Source: Seiridium cupressi (Eukaryota; Ascomycota; Sordariomycetes; Amphisphaeriales; Sporocadaceae). From it: a DNA stretch of 64,000 nt. The position numbers were made by a program, and so were the translations under genes. Position 1 is the stretch's first letter. Each line of letters starts with the position of its first letter. Location of the stretch: contig JARVKI010000007.1 of NCBI GenBank assembly GCA_036674765.1, forward strand, positions 372,001-436,000, given 5' to 3'. The notes beneath the pieces were generated by a model, which was not told the origin of the DNA, did no database searches, and worked only from the letters and a program-made list of their open reading frames with translations. Shown here piece by piece: positions 22,440-34,753 of the stretch.

Positions 22440-23561
22440 CTACGATTGACCATGGACTTCGGACCACGTGCTGACAAGTCCAGGGCTGGGATATCCAGCA
22501 TATGAGGTGTGTGGACTTCCTGTCTGAGACCATTGCCCGGGACTAGCACTCCTAAAAGCCTCGGATTGAGGCCCGTACGGAGAGTCTCGATATGTTGGTG
22601 GAGGTGGGCTCTTCGGTTGAGTCGCATAATTTGCTTCCACCATCGAGGGTGGAGGTTGCGAAACGACTGTGCTCTTCCGGTATCCCTTTTCGATTCCGCC
22701 CTTCCGACCACAAAACCATATCAGAGCGACCGCAATGATAAGTACCGCCGCTCCTCCAATTGCAATACCGGCGATGGCGCCACCTGATAGAGACGTGCCG
22801 CCAGAGCCCGAGCTTGATCCAGTGGCCGTCGAGGTGGCACTTGCAGTGGATGCGGTTGACGAAGCTTCGGGTGGAAATGGCTCTCCTGGAGATAGTTGAA
22901 ATTTGACATCCTTAAGGGCTTCCTTTTGGGCATCGAGCGTGAAGTTCTCGTTTGGGTTGATCACTCCGACCATGTGTGAGTTGATGCAGCTGCCCGGCGC
23001 CGAGCTTCTCGCGTGTCAGTAGGGGTGTCCCAACAGAACTCATTTGAATACGCACCAGTAGAAAAAGTAGGGGTCGGTGTCATTGACTGTCAGGAGCCAC
23101 TCTGGCTGCTCTGAGCCCACATTTGACAGCTCAGGGCCACTGAAGAAAGTGTCGCCGCCTACTTCCACATAATCATACGGAACTATTGGGTTATAGTTAG
23201 CAATTGCGGCTTTCAACAACGTAGGTCATTGTGCCAAACGATATATCACTTACTGCATGGATGCTGATAAGCCGCCCTCACGACCGAATGGTTTGTTGGA
23301 TAGAAGATAAACTCTTTGCGGAGCATTAGTATTTTTTGTCTTCTTGGTAACCCTGTCCGAGAACTACGTACTAATGACATCGCCTGGAAGTGCGGTCACC
23401 GTATCCGGATTATAGTCGTGGTTTGCGCCAACATTGACAGTCGTCGTTGTTGGCACACGGGAGGCCGGGGAACTTGTTTCAATGGTAGAAGTGACCGATG
23501 GATCTGCCGTTGAAGTCGTATCAGTTGCCGACTGGCCCACAGAGGTCGCTTCACTAGCCAT
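22440..23561 (-). CDS. Cupredoxin-domain, Ser/Thr-rich single-pass membrane protein
   Basis: A protein of at least 313 residues in four exons: 23561-23372, 23313-23254, 23182-23056 and 23004-22440; introns are 58, 71 and 51 nt and the total is in frame. A Ser/Thr-rich start is followed by a cupredoxin-like domain (VNVGANHDYNPDTVTALPGDVI, then TNHSVVRAAYQHPC, then VNDTDPYFFYC and CINSHMVGVINP), which has the His, Cys, His and Met order of blue-copper-like folds. Next come a Ser/Thr/Gly linker, one membrane helix (AIAGIAIGGAAVLIIAVALI), a basic stop-transfer segment and a Pro-rich cytoplasmic tail. Proteins of this layout sit at the fungal cell surface; their function is mostly unknown. A normal signal peptide is missing from this start. 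A hydrophobic Met-start segment at 23698 lies in another frame, but the only join I found needs an intron of about 32 nt, so the N-terminus is unresolved. Confidence 0.75.
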
Positions 23562-25219
23562 GATGATGACAGCAATATTCTGAATGGCGCGAAGATCAAT
23601 TCTTTTCCCACCCTCAGATTCGAGGTAGCAGAAAGAGCGGAAAGAAAGCAAGAGGCTACCGAAAGAGACCGCACTTTGCGACCGGTAGGGGATATCATGT
23701 TTGCTTGATGTGGCGTCCCGGTGGAGGGAGGTCAGACTGCATGGTTTCTTTGGTGGGGCTATGCACGTTGGTCCGGTCTGCGAGCAAGTCTGCAGCGTGT
23801 TGTTACTTTGACTAGCCGAGAAGTTTGCATTGGGGTAACCTCTGTGAGAGCCACGAATGAGCACTGAGCAAGATCTGCAAGGAAGATCATTGATTACCGC
23901 CCTTCCAGGGATCCTAGCTGTCGTCTATGTGCGGCTGAGGCCCAGCCCAATGGTAACCTTTCCACGAGTCTTGGCGGAATAAGCAGCCGTAAGATCGAAC
24001 TACTCGTGGGACCATGTTGCAGATGACCTGGTTTTCGGGCGTTGGCACATACCACGATACACAGCACTGATCGGGAAGCCCGGTGCGATCCCTATTAATA
24101 GCCGAGTTCACAGCAGGGTGATTGCTGACGTTCTGTCACCCAAGAACTCTATATTTGAGCGCAGCAGCCCTGAATAGTGTTTGTGATACAACTACGAAAA
24201 CTTGCTGGAATGACAGCGTTATACGAGGCTGCTCGCCATGGGTCCAACAAAGAGGCCAGGCCCGGCTGGGAGGATTCACACTAACCCCACCACTTTATGG
24301 TTTCAAGATCTGCGGGCAAGTATACACAGTATGCTGACCCACCCGTAAGGATTCAGGGTCCCCTGTCAATTTACCAAGCCAGCCTGACTGCACACAAAAA
24401 TTACCTAAACGAAGGACTGCCAGCACTTGGTAGCCGAGGTTTTCAATGCTGACAGCAAGATAGACGCAGCCCCGGAAGTCAGAGCAGTCTCAAGCCATCG
24501 TCATCAGTCAGCCGAGTCTGTCTGCTTCTGGACTTTCTGTGGGGTTTTAGAGTTAAACATTCAAGGTTCAAACTCTATCGCAAGCTAGGGCCCATCATGG
24601 GCAGGCAAGAGACTTAGCCTGTAAACCACTCGAAAGTCTGCCAGCTACGGTATGTTGGAGCGGCTTAACAGCTCGTAGACGTTGTTGGCCACTGAGCAAA
24701 GGCACCGGCCGATGGTTCAGTCGTATCATCCATGAATCGCCCGATCATATTTAAGATTCTTTTGCGTGCGTCCGCCCCATATTTACTTTGGTAACGTCCA
24801 TGGTAGCTGGAGTCTACCAGATTGGTAGATCCAGGGCACTGAGGTTGGTGCTGTTACCTACCTACCAAAGGCTGGCCCGTTACAAAATTAGGATTCAGGG
24901 TCGAGACGGGCATTTATGTAGATGTAGATTGCATGATCAGTCGAACAGTCACCGCAAAATTGCCTTGTTTCGGATTCGATATATTATACAATCAGCTCCG
25001 CTCGAGCTCCACAATTGAAATGAAATGCAGCCTCACTGGTGATCACTGGGAAGAAGTCATCAATGGGGCTGTCCATGACATAGGTATAGTTTCAAGACTC
25101 GAAACGCCGGTGAAGTCAAATTCTCCTAGGTTAATTCGTATGCTCCTGCCAACACGCCAAATCTTCTTCCCCGCTGGTGCTGACGGAACACCCCCGCGGT
25201 CACACAGCCTTGCGCGATA
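23562..25219. other. Gap without a supported gene
   Basis: This probably includes the true 5' end of the cupredoxin-type gene (up to about 23700) and the 3' flank of the protease. No other coding or RNA feature could be supported. Confidence 0.45.
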
Positions 25220-26929
25220 TTAGTATTTCCAAGAGTCCTCCGCTCCATTGAAAGCGATCAAATTCGGACTTCCGTTCGCATTCTGCACCAGCCCGCTCGT
25301 GGCCAGTTTGAGCATCCGCTGTTTGACAGCAGCAGGACCGACAAGGCCCTCACGAGACATCAGATAGGTTGCGAGACCAGCCACATGTGGCGCAGCTGCA
25401 ACGTCGTTAATAGGAAGGATCTTACGAAGATGAAACGGAGTCTAAGAGACGGAGAAAGCCTACACATGCTAGTCCCACTCAGCGTAGCATAAGCACTGTC
25501 CCCTGTCAACCAGGCACTGTTGACATCAACCCCCGGCGCAAAGAGGGCAACGCTCTTGCCGTAATTCGACCATGAGGGTCTTGCGTCAGAACGGTCGATG
25601 GCGGCCACGGTGATAGCCCCTGGCGCCCGGGCTGGAGAGTAAGTAGATGCGTCCGCCCCGTAATTGGATGCTGCAACGACGATAGTCATACCGGATGCTG
25701 TGGCGTTGGCGACCATATCGTCAAGAGGTTGGAAGGTCGGGCCGCCGATCGACATGTTGATTACGGATCGTGTGATAACATTTCGAGCTTTGGCATCGCC
25801 CACCGCTGTTCGGTTTAGATGATCAGCTTCGTTACACCCCGGTCAAAGCATATGCCGGCCGAAGAATCAGGATCAAATGTAATGAGCTGCGGAAAATGAG
25901 CAAACACACTTACCCCAGTCGATCGCTGCCATCACCCCAGACCAGCTACCGCTTGAGTTTTTATCTAAACACTTGACTGCGATCGGGGTGGTTGTGTTGT
26001 CCACGCCTACAAAATTACCCGCTGCAGTAGCACACTGCAACATCTCTCATTAGTAGGTTTTTCTTTGAGTATACCTGACGAGTTCGCGGGCGTTACTGCT
26101 CATGTTTCCGGAGCCAGAATTACCAACGAGGAACATCTTTGTACCCAAAGTAGGTTATCGGGTAGAAAATATTACCGAAACTTGCTTACAGTGTGTGTCC
26201 CGTGCCCATTCTCATCTGTGTTCTGATATTATACAGACGTCAGAAGATTTCCCATATGGCTTCGCTCTGGGTTTGGAATGCCATGATGTTAAGTTCAGGG
26301 GTTAGCATACCGGTGAATTGTCGATGAAGTTTGCGCCCCAGATGGCTCGTCCGCCGAATTCTGTGTGCGTGATCTTGACGCCCGTGTCTAGACAGTAGAG
26401 ATACGTCCGCAACGCCTTTTCGTTGACATAATTCAATATACCAGCATCGCGGTGCGAGATCCGTCCAAGGCCCCAGGTTCCGCCAGTAGCTTGGCCATCT
26501 CTAGGGTTGATTCCAGGGGCCGGGATTGTGATCTGCCCGTAGACATAGCCGTCTTGATATATAGATTCAACCTGTTTGATGTGTCAGCTCAACTTGGTTG
26601 CACGATATCTCGGCGATCGTGGAATTCCTGACCGCTGGGTGATCCCTAATAGCTTCCAGGGTATTCTCATCGCATTCCAAGTGAAAAGCATTGTACTCGA
26701 TGCTGTCGAATGTGTTGGTAACTCCACGATATCCTGCGCCAGCGTGCTTCTTGGAACTGATCGTTTCGAGGGATTTATAATAGCTTTTCGCCTTCGATGG
26801 GCTCATGTCAGCTTTGAGCGCTACGATATAGCTGTTAGGGACGACTTCGGCGTCATCTCGAGTATGAAGCGGCGCTCTGGCTAAAGCCAAAGGCATGATA
26901 ATGGCCAAAACCGGGAAGAGTAGTCTCAT
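25220..26929 (-). CDS. Subtilisin-like serine protease (S8, proteinase K type)
   Basis: A secreted protease of about 409 residues in six exons: 26929-26633, 26571-26311, 26222-26190, 26034-25914, 25805-25464 and 25395-25220; the sum of 1230 nt is in frame. A signal peptide ([19 protein letters not shown]) and an I9 inhibitor-type propeptide ([19 protein letters not shown]) precede the catalytic domain. Catalytic residues are D161 in CLDTGV, H193 in DENGHGTH and S350 in LSGTSM; the oxyanion Asn is in [10 protein letters not shown]. The His motif sits alone on an 11-codon exon. The first donor is the weak GTCAGG, but the join [16 protein letters not shown] is in phase. Such enzymes degrade extracellular protein, including host cuticle or plant protein; the exact role cannot be read here. 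Confidence 0.88.
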
Positions 26930-27710
26930 GGTGAAATTAAGATCTTAGGTCGACTTGCAGTATTTCAGCTTGATTGATGATAGCACTATTTGTGCTCTTT
27001 CGAAACCACGGACTAATAAAGCAACCCGAACAATTCTGGGAATTGGTGAGGATTGTATGTGAAAGATGAGAGCCAGGTCGCTGTATGATTTTTCATCATT
27101 CACTCGTGAGCAGGATTTATGATGATACATATATGGCTAGTGAATCTAGATCATTCGACCTGTTGAGATCCTTCATACGTTACATCACGAGGACGGCCCA
27201 AACAGACATACTCATAGCTTCTTCCCGCTACTTACATTTCACCGATGGCGTTCACGTGGCTGAACATGTGGTGCCTTTCTAGAAAATTGAGTATCAAGAA
27301 ACCATTTTTAGCCACGTCTTATTCGGTAAGTGGAGATTCCGGCGGCAGACGCATTTATTGTTGATAAAGTTGTGTAGCAGAATGACCAATCCGGCCGAGT
27401 GGACCGATGGATTATTGGCCGCGGAGCATTGTGACTTTGGGACATGTCTCAGTTGTCGGAATATTGATATGTACACGGATCACCAAGGTTGCACAGAAAA
27501 ATATATACTGGTGTTGAGATTCGATTTCGGGGCTGGTACGTCTACTGAGACTAACCATGGCTACGTGCTCCTTCTGTGTAGAACTAACAGAATTATGCTA
27601 AACATTTATCGATGATAAGTAGATTATTTCCAACTGGGCCTAGTGAGTATTATGAGTAGGTACTAAGTGCCTTGTGTTCTAAATCTTCCAATATCGAAGC
27701 AACATGATGC

Positions 27711-27795
27711 GCCACGAAGTGGCTAGCAGGTGTGGCCGGAGGGGGTAGCCCCTTTGGGGCTATCATGGTGACACAACGGGGGGGCATTTATGCCC
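27711..27795. repeat. Cluster of three tight GC-rich hairpins
   Basis: Three short perfect inverted repeats follow each other in 85 bp: 27711-27723 (5-bp stem, loop GAA), 27746-27762 (7-bp stem TAGCCCC/GGGGCTA, loop TTT) and 27782-27795 (6-bp stem GGGCAT/ATGCCC, loop TT). They stand out from AT-rich surroundings. Confidence 0.8.
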
Positions 27796-28267
27796 GTTTG
27801 AACCACCAAAAGTTGTTTTGAATTCTGTATCTTAATTTTACTCTTCATATTGAATACCAGGTCGTATCACAACAGTAGCTAAGTGATTTAGATATTGTAG
27901 CTTGATACTCTATATTGGCGTCTTTCACATGCTACTACACAACATCCAGGACTCCATGAGCACAATGTAATCAGGAGCTGGACAAAGTTACCATATGAGA
28001 TAGAAACCAGAAATCTAATGATAACAAAACCAATCAAGTCGAAGACCAGTTTCGTAGGTTCCACGGTTCATACCTGTGTTCAAGTGAACCCGAGCGCCGG
28101 AAAATAGGGTCTGGGTTAAGGGTCATTTATGTTAGCTTATAATAATTAGACATTTCTCGATAAAAGTAGGGAAAATCGAGAATTTTAGATACTTTGCGCA
28201 GTAGATGAGAGGATAATATCATGAACCCTCTTGCTGTTTTGGAATTTATTATAGTCTTTACCTCGAG

Positions 28268-28306
28268 GGTTCCCTGCTCTATACCGTTATTAAACCTCAG
28301 GGAACC
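28268..28306. repeat. 9-bp perfect inverted repeat
   Basis: Arms GGTTCCCTG (28268-28276) and CAGGGAACC (28298-28306) flank a 21-base AT-rich loop. Purpose unknown; it lies in a gene-free AT-rich stretch. Confidence 0.8.
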
Positions 28307-29011
28307 TAGGAAAGGTTCCGAATTTAACAAGTCTAGCTTGTAGACGACTTTAATTTCCACATACTTTTTTACAGATGCAAGGTCTTTTTATCTAGAAACA
28401 GCGCCCAATAGATTCGTGCGTGCTCGAGAAAGAAATACATCCATTTATTGGCCGTATAGATCAAGTGGCTCAACGGTGTTCACGGAGTTATCCAGACTGC
28501 GCTTGTGACGCCGTATTCTGTTGTACTTGTGCGATGGAAAATTAATCTTCGAACCCATTTCACTACGATAGTCGTCGCACAAATCTTCACGAGGCTGAGA
28601 CCTCTGCACTCGGTATCCCCGATGCAGCTCAGGCCAGACACAGGATTAATAAAAGGTATTAAAAACGCAATATGGCTGCTAGTCCAGGGCTTTGGCTGCA
28701 TCTAGAACACTTCCAAATCCTACTAGAGACCATTCTAGAGCTACGTCATTGCACGGGCTTCTGATCACTACATTCTTCAGGGTTAGTATGATCACATGTT
28801 ATTGCCACTCCTGTTATTCAACTCGATGTGGCTTGCGTGTAGATCATTGTGGCATGTGAAAATTTATTTAAAAAGCAATAGCTTTGTCGCTAGCGGTTCA
28901 AGCTATGCTGGTTGCGAAGGTAAATGCTACGTAATGTGACGTCCAGGTTCCCTTGCCATTGGCATTTGAAAGCATGAGAATATGTTTTTACAGATAGGGA
29001 ATCCAAATGGC

Positions 29012-29851
<840 letters not shown>

Positions 29852-31378
29852 TATGATGGGAACTAGATGAGTAGGAAGTGTGTGATGGTGCGTGTTTGAA
29901 TGGACTGGTTTGTCAGAAAAGTAAACGTCGTTGCACTTATTTATATATATGCACCCCTTTTGCGCCATCGACTTCTTCAAGTCAGTGCCTGCAGGATCTG
30001 ATATCTCCAAGTTGCTTTCCCACCCTCACAGATACCTTTCATCCCAGTCCAACATCATGAGGCGCAATCACTGTGAGCTGTACCCAGTTCGGCAGTAGGG
30101 GCTGCATGGCCATTGGCGTCCCTCCTTGGACGCTTGTGGGGAATATAGTGTTTTTTGTGGGGTAAAACTTAGCAAGAGTGGAAGAACTGGCGATCTATGG
30201 TGACGGAATGGGAGTCTCAGAATTAGCCGGCGGTTAAATGCAGCTGGGCCTACCTTTAAGTTACTGGCCGGGTGTCCGCTGACCTCCGAGGTGTATATCG
30301 TCAACATCTATAGTCAGACACCATCAGGGACTGGCCAACTGCCGCATTCCGGCTGATTACAACATGGCTGGGCGTTTTGGGGTGGCCTGCAGTCGACGTA
30401 AGACGCCATCACACGTAAACGTCGTGGCCCAAGGCGATTTTTTTTGTTTCGACTACGAGATAGTTTGTACTCTCTCATGTGTCGTCGGTCAAGCGGAAAG
30501 AGTGTGATCTTGGGGGTGAATCATGGTGCTGGCGGCACGGGAGGCTCCTTGAGACACGCTGGCACCAGAAATAGCATGATGCAATTTCAGTCATGCCCGT
30601 TCCGGAGACAGGATAGTGGGCACGCACGCAACCAAGACGACTTCTGACTAGGATTTGGAGAGAGATCGTGACGGAACATCGATTGGGGCGAACAAAGTCG
30701 TCACCTGGAAGCCAGAAGATCAATGAGAGGCAAGCCGGCGGCGGAGTATCTTGGATCTGGCGTGGCACTTCGGACGTCAGGTCTACTGTATAGAGTAACC
30801 TCGCCAAAAATTCGTGAAAGTTTGGTCATTGCGATAGTATATGGGAATCTAATCGGGTTCGAGCGAATGTGCTTTCCTAAGTCGCCAAGCTTCATTGAAC
30901 CGGCGTGGACAGTGCTGAGATATTGTCACACCGCGCTCGAGCAGTCGTGTAGCTTGACTGTGTATGCTTGGTGAAACTATTCCCGGCCAAGCTACAAGAT
31001 ATCAACGCGCAGGGCAACAATATCAAGAACGCTCGGGCGAGATCCAACACAATGAAGAGATTATTCGCCAGACGAAGTGCTGCCAATAGCGAGCGCACTG
31101 AACAAAATTTGAGGCTCAAGTCGTGCCGGTCGGCTGTGAGCCAGCACTGGGCTCTGCTGGGAACTGCTACGAGGCGGCCGCTACATTAGCGGTGGGACCA
31201 GCACAGACCAGTTCGGCTTAGTGCTGCTCCACTATCCCTCATTAACGCGTCTTGAATGGAGAGACGCGCCCGTTGCATAATCAATGAACACTCCAAAAAA
31301 TGCCATGACGCAGGACAGGAGGATACCAAGTCAGTATTCACAATCGCTCGAGACTTGAGACCTTCTTATCCACTCAAT
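29852..31378. other. Divergent intergenic region between xylanase and MSH3
   Basis: It contains the xylanase promoter on the minus strand and the MSH3 leader on the plus strand. Short reading frames on both strands have no recognisable content. In-frame codons upstream of MSH3 reach back to 31256, but the conserved N-terminus starts at 31379. Confidence 0.5.
29938..29950 (-). promoter_or_regulatory. TATA-rich core promoter element of the xylanase
   Basis: On the minus strand this reads as a TATATATAAATAA-like tract 87-99 bases upstream of the xylanase ATG, a typical distance for a strongly inducible fungal hydrolase gene. Confidence 0.6.
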
Positions 31379-34300
31379 ATGGCCGGGCCGGCAAAGGCGA
31401 AGAAGCAGCAATCTCTCACAAGCTTCTTCACACCAAAAAGCGTCAATGGCTTGAACGCCCATCTCCAGAGAACCCTGAGCCAAGGCTCGCCCACTCAAGG
31501 TGACAAAGATGCACCCGAGAGCAATAAGAAGCGCCCACTGGAGGAGGACACCGATAACGGGAACCAAACTCCGACCAAGCGTACTAAGGGAGATGGCGAA
31601 GACCAAAATGGGAGCACTTACTTTTCCAAGAAATCGCCCCTTAAATCTCCAGCCTCGAAGACGAGTAGCCAGCCGGCTGCAAGAACTCAGCGCTACTTGT
31701 ATAATGATGCGACACAAGACGATGCCGCCTTGGCCGCCGAACCCGAAGACGAAGATGCCGCTGTGAAACGAAGAAAAGCCGATCTCCATCAGAAGTTTGT
31801 CAAGAAGCTGGGCAAGCCAGATAGCATGGCTCAGCTGAAACGACGAAATCACCAGATTGATGAGGAGACTCCAGCCGCGGATGGCGAAGACGCCGACGAT
31901 GTCGAGGACGATGAGCCGCCGCCACCCCCAAAAGGCAAGAAAAAGGGCACCAAGACCGGAAAGCTCACACCCATGGAAATTCAGTTCCTGGACATCAAGA
32001 GGAAGAACATGGATACGCTGCTGATCATGGAGGTGGGCTACAAATTCAGATTCTTCGGCGAAGACGCCAGGATGGCGGCAAAGGAGCTGAGTATAGTATG
32101 CATTCCCGGCAAGTTCCGCTACGACGAGCACCCTTCCGAAGCACATTTGGACCGATTCGCCTCTGCCAGCATACCCGTTCACAGGCTCCCTGTGCACGTA
32201 AAACGACTGGTTGCTGCAGGTCACAAGGTCGGTGTTGTTCGGCAGATCGAGACAGCGGCGCTCAAGAAAGCTGGTGATAACAGGAACGCCCCATTCGTTA
32301 GAAAGCTCACCAACGTCTACACGAAAGGGACATATGTTGATGAAATTGGAGAGCTGGATCAGGGCGACTCACAGGCTCCTTCCGGTGGCTATCTCCTGTG
32401 TATTACCGAGTCCAAGGCCAAGGGTTGGGGGACAGACGAGAAGGTCGACGTTGGCATCATTGCAGTACAGCCGGCTACAGGCGACATCATATACGACAAC
32501 TTCGAAGACGGTTTTATGAGAAATGAAATCGAGACGAGGTTACTCCACATCTCACCTTGCGAGTTCCTCATAGTGGGCGAGCTTACAAAGGCCACGGACA
32601 AGCTAATACAACATCTCTCTGGGAGCAGCACAAACGTCTTCGGCGATAGAAGTCGGGTAGAGAGGATCCCGAAGGCTAAGACTATCGCCGCTGAGGCGTA
32701 TTCGCATGTGACCCAGTTCTATGCCGGGAAGCTGAAAGAAAATGCACAGGGCAACGAACAAGCAAGTGTCCTCTTGGACAAGGTGCTTAAGTTGCCTGAG
32801 CCTGTTACTATATGCCTGTCATCCATGATTAATCACTTGAAGGACTATGGATTGGAGCATATCTTTGATCTGACAAAGTATTTTACATCATTCAGCGCGC
32901 GCTCGCACATGCTTATCAACGGTACCACGCTAGAGAGTCTTGAGGTATATCGGAATCAGACGGATCACGCCGAAAAAGGAAGTCTTTTCTGGACACTGGA
33001 CAAAACACTGACCAGATTTGGCCAGCGTTTGCTCCGTAAATGGATAGGACGGCCGCTTCTTGATCAAACACGTCTGGAGGAACGAATAGCCGCAGTCGAA
33101 GAGCTGCTCGCCAAAGCTTCAACGCCTGGGGTCGATCAGCTTGAGCATCTTCTCGCCAGTACCAAGACAGACCTGGAACGAAGTCTAATTCGGATATACT
33201 ACGGTAAATGCACGCGTCCCGAGCTGCTCGCAGTGCTGCAAACACTCCAGAAGATCTCAACCGAGTTCTCTCGTGTAAAGTCGCCAGCCGACACTGGCTT
33301 CAACTCTCCGGCGATTAGCAATGCTATTGCCACTCTCCCCGAAATTCTGCCTCTGGTGCTCTCGTACTTGGAGCGTATCAATGCGGATGCTGCGCGAAAA
33401 GACGACAAATATGCGTTCTTCCGCGAAAACGAAGAGACGGAAGCCATCACCGACCATAAACTGGGCATTGCTTCGGTAGAGCAAGAACTCGACGCTCACC
33501 GGAAGGTCGCCGCTCAGAAACTGAACAAGAAGTCACCTGTGACATACGTGACCGTGGCTGGGATCGAATATTTGATTGAAGTGTCCAATACGGACCTGAA
33601 ACATGTACCTGCATCCTGGGCCAAGATCTCTGGCACAAAGAAGCTTAGCCGCTTCCACACTCCGGAGGTCGTACGGCTTATCACTGAACGAGACCAACAC
33701 AAGGAATCCCTCGCCGCCGCCTGCGATTCCGCCTTCACCGAGCTTCTTACTTCCATTGCTGCCAACTACCAGCCCCTGCGTGATACCATCTCGTCCCTTG
33801 CCACCCTCGATAGTCTCTTGTCCCTTTCCAAGGTCGCCGCACTCCCCGGCTACAGCAAGCCCGTTTTCCTGTCACCAGACTCTGCGCCGACGATCAAGAT
33901 CACATCCGGTCGTCATCCAATCGCCGAGCATACTCTCATGACATCATATATTCCCTTTACCACCACACTTTCCTCGCCTGCGGCTTCCCCCTCATCTCAA
34001 CCCTCATCAGTCCCCGAAGCGTCGCCAGCCCAACTCATCACTGGCCCAAACATGGGCGGCAAGTCGTCTTACGTCCGCGCTGTAGCGCTACTCGTCTTAC
34101 TGGCGCAGATAGGCTCCTTTGTACCAGCAGATGCCATGTCGCTGACGCCCTGTGACGGTATCTACACACGCATGGGCGCGTCCGACAACATATTCAGCCA
34201 TGAATCCACATTTATGGTAGAAGTGAACGAGACGGCTCAGATTTTGCGGTCTGCCACCCCGCGAAGTCTGGTCATCCTCGACGAGCTAGGACGTGGGACG

Positions 34301-34753
34301 AGCACACATGACGGTGCAGCCATCGCGCAGGCCGTGCTGCAGCATGTCGTAGAAGACGTAGGGTGTCTCACGCTATTCATCACGCACTATCAAAGCTTGA
34401 GCCGTGTAGCAGATGGGATTGAGGGTGGAAAGGTCCGGAATGTGCACATGCGATTTACCGCTACAAGACGAGGAGAGGTCGCTGACGAAGAGGGCGAATG
34501 GGATGGCGACGAGGAAATCACATTCTTATACGAGGTTGGCGAAGGTGTCGCACATCGTTCTTATGGTTTGAATGTCGCTAGACTGGCACGGATACCACGG
34601 AAGGTCCTCGACGTAGCCGCAAAGAAGTCAAAAGAGTTGGAGGATGAGATTAGGATGCGAAGGTTGAATGGAACTGCCAGGTTGCTCGTGGATGTCCTCC
34701 AGGCGGGATCCGATCAGATGGATCATCTCATCTCCAGTATCGAGCAGTTATAG
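31379..34753 (+). CDS. MSH3: DNA mismatch repair protein MSH3
   Basis: A single-exon MutS homologue of 1124 residues. With MSH2 it forms MutS-beta, which recognises insertion/deletion loops in nuclear DNA. The start at 31379 ([19 protein letters not shown]) is chosen because it places a PCNA-interacting box (Q10-x-x-L13-x-x-F16-F17) at the very N-terminus, as in other MSH3 and MSH6 proteins. Lys/Glu-rich disordered sequence follows, then the mismatch-binding domain ([20 protein letters not shown] onward), the connector and lever domains, and the ATPase with Walker [10 protein letters not shown], the ST motif region, and Walker [17 protein letters not shown]. The length fits fungal MSH3 and no lesion is visible. 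MSH4, another MutS family member, lies about 21 kb downstream. Confidence 0.96.
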   Translation: MAGPAKAKKQQSLTSFFTPKSVNGLNAHLQRTLSQGSPTQGDKDAPESNKKRPLEEDTDNGNQTPTKRTKGDGEDQNGSTYFSKKSPLKSPASKTSSQPAARTQRYLYNDATQDDAALAAEPEDEDAAVKRRKADLHQKFVKKLGKPDSMAQLKRRNHQIDEETPAADGEDADDVEDDEPPPPPKGKKKGTKTGKLTPMEIQFLDIKRKNMDTLLIMEVGYKFRFFGEDARMAAKELSIVCIPGKFRYDEHPSEAHLDRFASASIPVHRLPVHVKRLVAAGHKVGVVRQIETAALKKAGDNRNAPFVRKLTNVYTKGTYVDEIGELDQGDSQAPSGGYLLCITESKAKGWGTDEKVDVGIIAVQPATGDIIYDNFEDGFMRNEIETRLLHISPCEFLIVGELTKATDKLIQHLSGSSTNVFGDRSRVERIPKAKTIAAEAYSHVTQFYAGKLKENAQGNEQASVLLDKVLKLPEPVTICLSSMINHLKDYGLEHIFDLTKYFTSFSARSHMLINGTTLESLEVYRNQTDHAEKGSLFWTLDKTLTRFGQRLLRKWIGRPLLDQTRLEERIAAVEELLAKASTPGVDQLEHLLASTKTDLERSLIRIYYGKCTRPELLAVLQTLQKISTEFSRVKSPADTGFNSPAISNAIATLPEILPLVLSYLERINADAARKDDKYAFFRENEETEAITDHKLGIASVEQELDAHRKVAAQKLNKKSPVTYVTVAGIEYLIEVSNTDLKHVPASWAKISGTKKLSRFHTPEVVRLITERDQHKESLAAACDSAFTELLTSIAANYQPLRDTISSLATLDSLLSLSKVAALPGYSKPVFLSPDSAPTIKITSGRHPIAEHTLMTSYIPFTTTLSSPAASPSSQPSSVPEASPAQLITGPNMGGKSSYVRAVALLVLLAQIGSFVPADAMSLTPCDGIYTRMGASDNIFSHESTFMVEVNETAQILRSATPRSLVILDELGRGTSTHDGAAIAQAVLQHVVEDVGCLTLFITHYQSLSRVADGIEGGKVRNVHMRFTATRRGEVADEEGEWDGDEEITFLYEVGEGVAHRSYGLNVARLARIPRKVLDVAAKKSKELEDEIRMRRLNGTARLLVDVLQAGSDQMDHLISSIEQL

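Larger units (their letters stand above)
26930..29011. other. AT-rich gap with small hairpins, no supported gene
   Basis: About 2 kb with many stops in all frames. It contains a cluster of three tight hairpins (27711-27795) and a 9-bp inverted repeat (28268-28306). It could be the worn remains of a mobile element, but no transposase, reverse transcriptase or terminal repeat is visible. Confidence 0.45.

Noticed and set aside
24560..24580. GGTTCAAACTC, a tRNA B-box-like string
   Set aside because: No A box at the right distance and no cloverleaf fold by eye.
31331..32224. Long 297-codon antisense frame opposite the MSH3 N-terminus
   Set aside because: It mirrors the codon pattern of the real MSH3 reading and has no domain.
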